Source: Hamiltosporidium tvaerminnensis (lineage: Eukaryota; Microsporidia; Dubosqiidae). From it: a stretch of DNA of 64,000 bases. Under the pieces are notes generated by a model. It worked only from the letters and a program-made list of their open reading frames with translations. It made no database searches and was not told the origin of the DNA. Both the position numbers and the translations under genes were made by a program. The stretch lies in NCBI GenBank assembly GCA_022605425.2, contig CM061248.1:1-64000 (forward strand), given 5' to 3'. This document shows, one piece after another, positions 57,748 through 64,000 of the stretch; position 1 is the stretch's first letter; the number at the start of each line of letters is the position of its first letter.

Positions 57748-59868
57748 TTAAAATTCCTTTGCCTCGCCTGTCATAGCACTCAATGTGGAGCTGTCTTTTG
57801 CAAGGAGCTTAAGATCATCAATAAACAAGAGATGATTCGTAGAATGGGATTCTGCATCTGTTTGTACTGTCACTTTTGTGTATTTTTCATTAAGCTTTCG
57901 GCTTAATGGATCCATACACAAAACAAATAACAATGGTGACAAACTATCTCCTTGTAGAATCCCTCTATCAATCTTCTTGCTCATGATTTTTTTAGGCCCT
58001 ACTGATATATCAATTTTCCATTTTGATATAATTACCTTAATAAATTTCAGGATCCAATCAGGTAAATTAAGGTTTTCAATGCATTGAGTTAAATAAGCAT
58101 GATCTATTGAATCATAAGCTTTTTTAACATCAATCCATGTTGCCTTAAGATTATTTCCATACTCTTTATTTAAGGCAATATTCAGTAGAGCCTGCTCTTT
58201 CGCTCCCTGCACACCTCTTACCGCCCCTAGTTGGTTCTCTGCAAGCAACCCTCGCCTTTCCACTTCGAGTTGAACGACTTTCGTTACACACTTTGTCGTT
58301 AACTTATAGAGGTTGGACATACAAGTGATTGGCCTGTAGTCAGAGCCTCTTCGTGGAATTCCTTTCGGTATCAAATACGTAAGCCCGCAGTAAAACCAAT
58401 CAGCTTGAGGTGTTCCTTCTAAACATATAACTTTCACAATATCATAAAGATATTTGTGAAGAGTTGTAAGTTTCTTAATGAAAAAATTGTAAATACCATC
58501 AATTCCAGCAGCTTTCCAATTAGTGAGCCAATTAATGATATTCACAAATTCATCAAGTGAAGGAAACGTGGTCGGATGATTATCTGATACAAATGGAATC
58601 AAATAATCATCGTACGTGACTGTGTCATCATTTTTGTTCCACATTGTAGACCAAAAACTCACAATTTCATCACGGCTAACCACATGCTCGGATTCCACAC
58701 GCTCAGATAACCCACGATAAAATCGACCTCGGAAAAGCTCAAACATACGATTCTCTTTTCGGAATTGCTTCCTACTTTCATGCATCGTAATTTTTTTCTC
58801 GTAAACATTCAAAGACTCATTCTTCTTAACTAAAGCCTCAGAAAGATCAGTTACACTGCTCAAGTTTAAATTAAACTCTCGCATGATTTTCTTAAGGCTC
58901 TTCGTTTCCGAAGTAGAGAGCTTTTCCTGCTTACGAGCCTTCTCGAGAAGATCTTTGGAAAGTACTAACTTAGAAATTTTACTTTCTATGTTTTCCTTCC
59001 AAGCGGATCTAGGCTTTTCTTTGCGTGTTGCCTCGTCATAGCATACCTGCGCAGCTTGCATGATATATGCGGCTTCCGTAATTGACTCAGGTACATGAGC
59101 TCCTGCATATTCACCGACTACTCGATTAATGAGATCCAGAACTTTACTATCAACCAACTCATTTGGATGTTTTCTTGTTCGGACCACCATTTTTCCAATT
59201 TCCTTCATCGAGATTTCTTTGATTTTACTCAAGAATTTATCTTTCAGGTTTATGTACTCCGTGGTGTCGGTCAAGGTGCATGTATCAGCGAGACAAGTGG
59301 CGATTCTACGTCGCTCTCCATTCTCTTCTGATTTTACTTCCTTTCCCATCTCACTTTGTGCCAATTTTTTTAACACTTCGAGAGTTTCAGTGCAGCCGAA
59401 TTTCTCATTATAGTACCTGTGAAGCTCTGTCCAGCCATTTCTTGGCATTCTTTCAAACCTTGTCTGTACTGCAAAAAAAACAATTCGAGGCCATTCCTTC
59501 GGGTCGGCTGTTACAGAATCGAATATCGTCCGCAATGCCATTAGCCTGTTACCTTCCGGAATAGCTAGAGTACAGGGGCTTGTCATGTCGTACGATGGCT
59601 CGCACGCAGAGACTTCAACCGAAGAGGGAACTGGTGTAGTAGGCGAAGGTAAGGTGTCAAGCCCACTATTTTGCATTTTACTGCATGTTTGGCTTGGTGG
59701 TGGAGGTGTTATTGTTGTGTAGGAGGAGGAAGGTAGGGAAATCGCCGGTGGGTGTAGCTTATATTTTTGTACCTCACTATCACTCTTCATCACCTCATCA
59801 GCGTCGTTTGCAGCCTTTATTTTGGTATTTTTCGATATTTCGCTGCTAACATTTTTCTTTCTACCCAT
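57748..59868 (-). CDS. Retrotransposon ORF, N-terminal region and reverse transcriptase (stop-truncated)
   Basis: The ATG at 59868 (MGRKKNVSSE) is used; the frame's nominal start upstream is TTG. About 706 codons. A proline/serine-rich stretch (residues 40-85) is followed by a helical N-terminal domain. The reverse transcriptase domain runs from about residue 440: WKAAGIDGIYNFFIKKL (RT1/2), GLTYLIPKGIPRRGSDYRPI (RT2a/3), TWIDVKKAYDSIDH (RT A motif with the first catalytic Asp), RGILQGDSLSPLLFVL (B motif) and LLFIDDLKLLAKD (C motif FIDD). The frame meets TAA soon after the C motif, in the middle of the palm domain, so the enzyme would be incomplete. Confidence 0.85.
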   Translation of the reverse strand: MGRKKNVSSEISKNTKIKAANDADEVMKSDSEVQKYKLHPPAISLPSSSYTTITPPPPSQTCSKMQNSGLDTLPSPTTPVPSSVEVSACEPSYDMTSPCTLAIPEGNRLMALRTIFDSVTADPKEWPRIVFFAVQTRFERMPRNGWTELHRYYNEKFGCTETLEVLKKLAQSEMGKEVKSEENGERRRIATCLADTCTLTDTTEYINLKDKFLSKIKEISMKEIGKMVVRTRKHPNELVDSKVLDLINRVVGEYAGAHVPESITEAAYIMQAAQVCYDEATRKEKPRSAWKENIESKISKLVLSKDLLEKARKQEKLSTSETKSLKKIMREFNLNLSSVTDLSEALVKKNESLNVYEKKITMHESRKQFRKENRMFELFRGRFYRGLSERVESEHVVSRDEIVSFWSTMWNKNDDTVTYDDYLIPFVSDNHPTTFPSLDEFVNIINWLTNWKAAGIDGIYNFFIKKLTTLHKYLYDIVKVICLEGTPQADWFYCGLTYLIPKGIPRRGSDYRPITCMSNLYKLTTKCVTKVVQLEVERRGLLAENQLGAVRGVQGAKEQALLNIALNKEYGNNLKATWIDVKKAYDSIDHAYLTQCIENLNLPDWILKFIKVIISKWKIDISVGPKKIMSKKIDRGILQGDSLSPLLFVLCMDPLSRKLNEKYTKVTVQTDAESHSTNHLLFIDDLKLLAKDSSTLSAMTGEAKEF

Positions 59869-59889
59869 TTTATTCTGTTCTCTACACAA

Positions 59890-61495
59890 ATAAATTAAAT
59901 AAATTTAAAGTTTACACTATTTTAAAGAGAAATTGGAAAGTTTGCTAAAACATGGTTTTCTAAGAAAACATCACCAACATATTATAAAATGAAATTCTTT
60001 CTAACATCTGAAAACTTAGAATAAAAAAGGATAATCTGACTATAAAACCGCATTTAATATCTCAATATAGAACCATAATCAAAGTTAGAAACCCTTTTGT
60101 AGCTTAAAAAATGAAATTCGTTAAAAAAAAATCTAACATTTTAATTTGATTAAAAAACCAGAATAGGTTGCTTTGAATCTATGACTCAACAAATTGCGTT
60201 TTTAAAAATTAATTTCGAGTCGTATGCTTTCAAAAATGATTTTTTTAGACTAATATGCAAGAATTTACTATTTTACTTAAACTATCTTTTCTTGTAATTG
60301 CGGATTTTTTTATTACGAAACCAAAAACATCTCTAAAATAGCAAATTAATTAATAAAAATAGGTTATCAAAAAGATAAAATCATGATGAAGAAAATTAAA
60401 AATACGTTTAATTTTATTGACAAATCTAACATGGAAAGACAAATATTGGCTAAGAAAGAATATTGTAAATTTTTAAAGCTTCTCATTTTTCAATCTTATT
60501 TAAAAATATAATCGGTATTTTCGAATGAGAAATACTAAATTTTAAATTAATTAGCTTACAATATTAGTGCGTAAAAATACCTGGAATTTTACTTAGTAAA
60601 ATTGAAATATTCTTTTTTTTGGAAGTTAAAATATTTGTTCCGATTTCCAAATAACTTTTTTAACATTCAAATTATTTTAGATTTAAAATATTTTCTAATC
60701 CGAAGCCGAAATATTTAAGCAACAAATATTTTACTTTTACTTAGGACATCAAAAGGAAAATCTAATGATTTTGTAGCCTTCTCTTTCCCCAAATAGTGAA
60801 ACTTATACAACGAACGAGGCAATACTTTTTATTTAATTTAAGTGTTTTGGATATTCTTCTTTTTACTTGTTAGTTTTCTGCCCAACATAATCTAGAATTT
60901 GGAAGTATGAAAAATGCACTCAGCAGAATCAAACTCGGCCAGTGGATTAAATATCAATATCCTAAATAATATATGTTTGTTCAGTCAAATAATTTCTTAG
61001 AATAAATTTAATGCACTTTTGCTGTGTGAATCATAGTAGGAAATCTAAAAACCGAGAATTCATCATTTCTTTTCATTATTCATAAACAGATAAATAAATT
61101 TGGAATTTTTTTGGTATAATTTTGCTTCACAAAATTTTCTGTTCTTATAATTTTTGACAACTTACATTCGTTTTTAGCTTGGTTTCTTGAATATAGAGTC
61201 TTTTTTTCATCAATATTTGTTTATTGAGTTAATATTATTTAAAACCCCGATATTATGAATTAAATGATTTCTATTATAAATTCTGCTTTTTTACTGAAAA
61301 AGCTGTAATTACAGATAATTAACGTTTATTTTCATTTAATTAACCCGTTTCTTTACAAAATTCAACTTTATCGATTATATACCTAAATTAATCATAAAAA
61401 ACTTAATAATCGGTTTTTTTGTCAAAGATAGATAAATTAATTTCTACTTAGAAATATAAACAAAAAATATATTTACCCTACAATTATAATCAATA
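59890..61495. other. AT-rich spacer, includes any 5' UTR of the retrotransposon
   Basis: No gene recognised. There is no GC-rich 5' structure like that at 15.2 kb, so the retrotransposon may be 5'-truncated just outside its ORF. Confidence 0.5.
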
Positions 61496-63628
61496 ATGAA
61501 GTATGTTCTTAAACAGAAAAATATATTTATATTATTTATTCGATATGTCTTTTCGAGCCAAATATTTACTGATTTATTAACTAATGATTCGGCTTCTAAT
61601 TTACATTCAGATATGGTTTTTGATCGAAACAAAGAACAGAATAATTCTGTTTTAGAAAACAATCATTGTATGTTTTCATTTGCAAAGAATAATGAATCTA
61701 ACACATCATTGCGATTTCAATCTACAATAGAAGTATGTAATTCGACTTTTCCAGAAGAAAGATATAACCCACGAGTTTTTACTAATAACTCTTGTATATT
61801 TTCTGATTGTACATATGATAATATAAGTGAGAGACCCGAAAATTCCAATTATGGCAATAATCAAAGACATTTCAGATCAACAAGCCATCCAAATTTATTT
61901 TTTGATTGCGAAAAACGAGTGAATAGTGCTTATTATTCCGCTCATGATCCTAATATAGCATCCGCAGAGATTTCAAGAGCATCCGAAAATTTCACACAAA
62001 CCCTCAACCCCACGGTTTCAAGCCAGTTAAACTACGGATGTATACCTATCTATGAAACCAGGCATAAATCTTTCGAAAATAAATTTTCGCAAAAATATTT
62101 GGATCAGAGAATGATGCCATATCAAAAATCTAATGAGTCAGATTCAACAAGTTATACCTGCGAACCTTACGTACAAAATCAAAAATTAACAATTCCTTTT
62201 ACATCAGAAAAAAAAACAGATTCTCAAAAACGAAAGCGCCAGATAATATCATTAGATCCTTCGAATATTAAAAAAAAATGCGATGGCTTACATTCAAACA
62301 GCGAACCCTCTAACCAACTAGATTCTTTATCACCTGTTATGTTATTCATGTCTGATGAGATTTTGATAAATAATAATAGCAATGAAATAAAATTTCCATA
62401 TTATGAACTTGCTGGAGAAACTTTAAGTATATTTATGGATAAAAAAAATAAAAAGTATTGCGAAAATTATGAATATTTTTTGTCTTTTATTCCCGGCCTA
62501 TTTTTAGAAATAGAAACGGTATCCGAGGAAGACTTCTTGTTTAATCAAATCCATTCAAATTCAATTTTAAGTCATTTATCATCTGATAATTGGAATAAAT
62601 ATATTGACGATAAAATAGAAAATTACGATTTTATTAGTATTGATTCCGAAGTTGAACTTAAAAAAATTTCGACTTTTAGCGAAGGTCTTATATTCTACGA
62701 AAAAAACGTGCCAAGCCACATGAAAAATTCTCATTTAATGCCTTTATATGAAAAAATGACTTTTATTTTGTTAAAAATGAAATCTGAAGATAGTTTCGGA
62801 TTATTTTATGAACTTATAAAATTTGAAACATATTATGAAACCAATTTATATAACTATATAGAGCCAAACCACAACTTATATGTATATTATATTTTATCAA
62901 TTATTTTAAAACAGTTAAAACACATCAACAGTCATGTCTTTAGTGATTCAAATATTTATAACCGTAAAAAAATTTTGTGCCGTCAGCCTTTTAATAGTAT
63001 ACAGAAACAGGAATATAACAAGAAGTTTTTTGTTCAAAGATTGTTTTCAAAATTATTATTAGGAATGAAAAATGGCATATTAAGAAGTAAGTTTTATAAT
63101 GTTGCTTTAATTCTTGATATTTCATCGGAAAAACACAGGCGGAAATACTATTTCAATCAGACTTCTTATTTTATATTTTTTCTTAGAGTTTTTACATCAT
63201 TTGTTCTCGAGCCAAATTTTAATTCGAATGCAGAGAGTTTAGACAAATTTTGCCGCCTTTCTTTAGATATTATAAATCTCTCACGTAGTCTCGGTGATAG
63301 GTTTTTAGAAAAACTAGCATTTATGATGGAGAATTTTAATTCGGGAGTTTTCACAGTAAAGACCAATATCAAATTAATTAGAAAATTTTGGGGTTGTGAT
63401 AAAGATCGAATCCGATTAAATGATAAACTGATATATTTATACAATAAGAATAATCTTTTGTATGGTTCTCCATCTATTCCTCATATGTATTTCTCTATCA
63501 ATGATATATTCTTGTCAGAAATATGCTTAAGTGCTTGCCTTTCTAGGATATATAGCGGTATTTGTTTCGATGAAGGAGTGAATTGTTATGGATTGAAAGT
63601 AATATTGGAAAAAAGATTAAAGCTTTGA
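61496..63628 (+). CDS. Large secreted protein of unknown function, 710 aa
   Basis: Starts at ATG 61496 with a basic then hydrophobic N-terminus (MKYVLKQKNIFILFIRYVFS), a likely signal peptide. Residues 30-230 are Asn/Ser-rich and disordered-looking, with many NxS/T sites. QKRKRQ at 244-249 and IKKKC about 12 residues later form a possible bipartite nuclear signal. The C-terminal half (about 290-710) is globular and helix-rich, with the patches YELAGETLSIFMDKKNKKYC, YYILSIILKQLKHINSHVF and SLDIINLSRSLGDRFLEKLA. No known domain. CCC occurs about 20 bases upstream (TACCCTACAA). It shares the overall plan (signal peptide, disordered acidic or polar region, basic motif, helical C-terminus) with the genes at 48.9-53.9 kb. 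Confidence 0.75.
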   Translation: MKYVLKQKNIFILFIRYVFSSQIFTDLLTNDSASNLHSDMVFDRNKEQNNSVLENNHCMFSFAKNNESNTSLRFQSTIEVCNSTFPEERYNPRVFTNNSCIFSDCTYDNISERPENSNYGNNQRHFRSTSHPNLFFDCEKRVNSAYYSAHDPNIASAEISRASENFTQTLNPTVSSQLNYGCIPIYETRHKSFENKFSQKYLDQRMMPYQKSNESDSTSYTCEPYVQNQKLTIPFTSEKKTDSQKRKRQIISLDPSNIKKKCDGLHSNSEPSNQLDSLSPVMLFMSDEILINNNSNEIKFPYYELAGETLSIFMDKKNKKYCENYEYFLSFIPGLFLEIETVSEEDFLFNQIHSNSILSHLSSDNWNKYIDDKIENYDFISIDSEVELKKISTFSEGLIFYEKNVPSHMKNSHLMPLYEKMTFILLKMKSEDSFGLFYELIKFETYYETNLYNYIEPNHNLYVYYILSIILKQLKHINSHVFSDSNIYNRKKILCRQPFNSIQKQEYNKKFFVQRLFSKLLLGMKNGILRSKFYNVALILDISSEKHRRKYYFNQTSYFIFFLRVFTSFVLEPNFNSNAESLDKFCRLSLDIINLSRSLGDRFLEKLAFMMENFNSGVFTVKTNIKLIRKFWGCDKDRIRLNDKLIYLYNKNNLLYGSPSIPHMYFSINDIFLSEICLSACLSRIYSGICFDEGVNCYGLKVILEKRLKL

Positions 63629-64000
63629 GCAATTAATTTTTAAGAGAATGATAATAACATAAAATAATTCAAAAATTATCAGAACATATTTTAAAAAATA
63701 AGAAATAAACAACGTTGGACTAATCTAATTGATTTTTTTTCATTTAATTTTAATTTATAAATTGAATTTTTAATTCTTCTTTAAGTTTTATACCGATCTA
63801 TTCCTATTGTATAAAGTACAACCCAATCAGTGATTTTTGCATTTTTTAACATATTTTTTCCTTAAACTATATATATCAGGCAATAAATAAAATTTACAAA
63901 CAAGCGCTATTGGTTTTTAAAAACGTTCTAATAGGTGTTTAAATAAGCTTTGGATACATTTAAAAGTATATTCACAAGAAAATCACCTTTGAAATCTTGT
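63629..64000. other. AT-rich sequence at the window edge
   Basis: No gene recognised in the last 370 bases. Confidence 0.5.

Larger units (their letters stand above)
56080..59889 (-). mobile_element. Non-LTR retrotransposon, R4/Dong type, nearly full length but inactive
   Basis: One long protein-coding element on the minus strand: N-terminal region, reverse transcriptase, CCHC zinc finger, restriction-like endonuclease and a C-terminal tail. The single-ORF design with a C-terminal PD-(D/E)XK-type nuclease instead of an apurinic-type N-terminal nuclease places it among R2/R4-group elements. The FIDD active site and the endonuclease sequence look R4/Dong-like. The reading frame is broken by a TAA at 57748 and a frameshift near 56745. 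A TAA at 56519 follows, and another frameshift lies near 56450. It shares its 3' end with fragments at 35.5, 30.7, 37.2, 22.1 and 42.9 kb. Ends of the element are not sharply defined. Confidence 0.88.

Overview
This window is the left end of a eukaryotic chromosome, most likely from a microsporidian with a large, very AT-rich and gene-poor genome. It opens with 874 bases of perfect CCCTAA telomere repeat. The living genes are intronless and compact (ribosomal proteins uS9/RPS16 and eL13/RPL13, coatomer gamma, UDP-glucose pyrophosphorylase, a PIP kinase, a GDP-mannose transporter). Several have a CCC motif a few bases before the ATG, as described for microsporidian genes. The window also carries a leucine-rich-repeat (LRR) protein with a signal peptide and several large, unrecognised secreted proteins. 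The species cannot be named from sequence alone.

Layout. 1-874 is telomere. It abuts a truncated copy of a roughly 660 bp dispersed repeat (about 876-1165). About 1.2-16.8 kb is a subtelomeric gene graveyard: no intact gene, an old direct duplication (about 1530-3385 and 13350-15190) holding two copies of a decayed unknown gene, other coding relics, degenerate tandem repeats and a GC-rich relic at 15.2-15.4 kb. 16.8-19.6 kb is a broken LRR gene (one in-frame stop, one frameshift). 19.6-25.4 kb holds an ORF without ATG that crosses an interstitial telomere-like motif, an inverted pair of the 660 bp repeat and a retrotransposon scrap.

25.4-32.5 kb is a core block: a membrane-anchored macro-domain protein (+), GDP-mannose transporter (-), RPS16 (-) and RPL13 (+) head to head, and a PIP5K-like kinase (+). 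32.5-39.7 kb is repeat-rich and gene-free, with a third full copy of the 660 bp repeat, dead retrotransposon fragments and a 68-70 bp tandem array. 39.7-45.3 kb carries coatomer gamma and UGP1 (both -). 48.9-53.9 kb and 61.5-63.6 kb carry three large, predicted secreted proteins with basic, NLS-like stretches. Between them (about 56.1-59.9 kb) lies a nearly full-length but dead R4/Dong-type non-LTR retrotransposon encoding reverse transcriptase, a CCHC finger and a restriction-like endonuclease. At least five short relics of the same family are scattered from 22 to 43 kb.

Functional links: UGP1 and the GDP-mannose transporter serve sugar-nucleotide supply and Golgi glycosylation, coatomer gamma and the PIP kinase serve membrane traffic, and the secreted proteins and LRR gene are candidates for the host interface. 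No tRNA, rRNA, spliceosomal intron or CRISPR was recognised. All coordinates of decayed items are approximate because they were found by eye.
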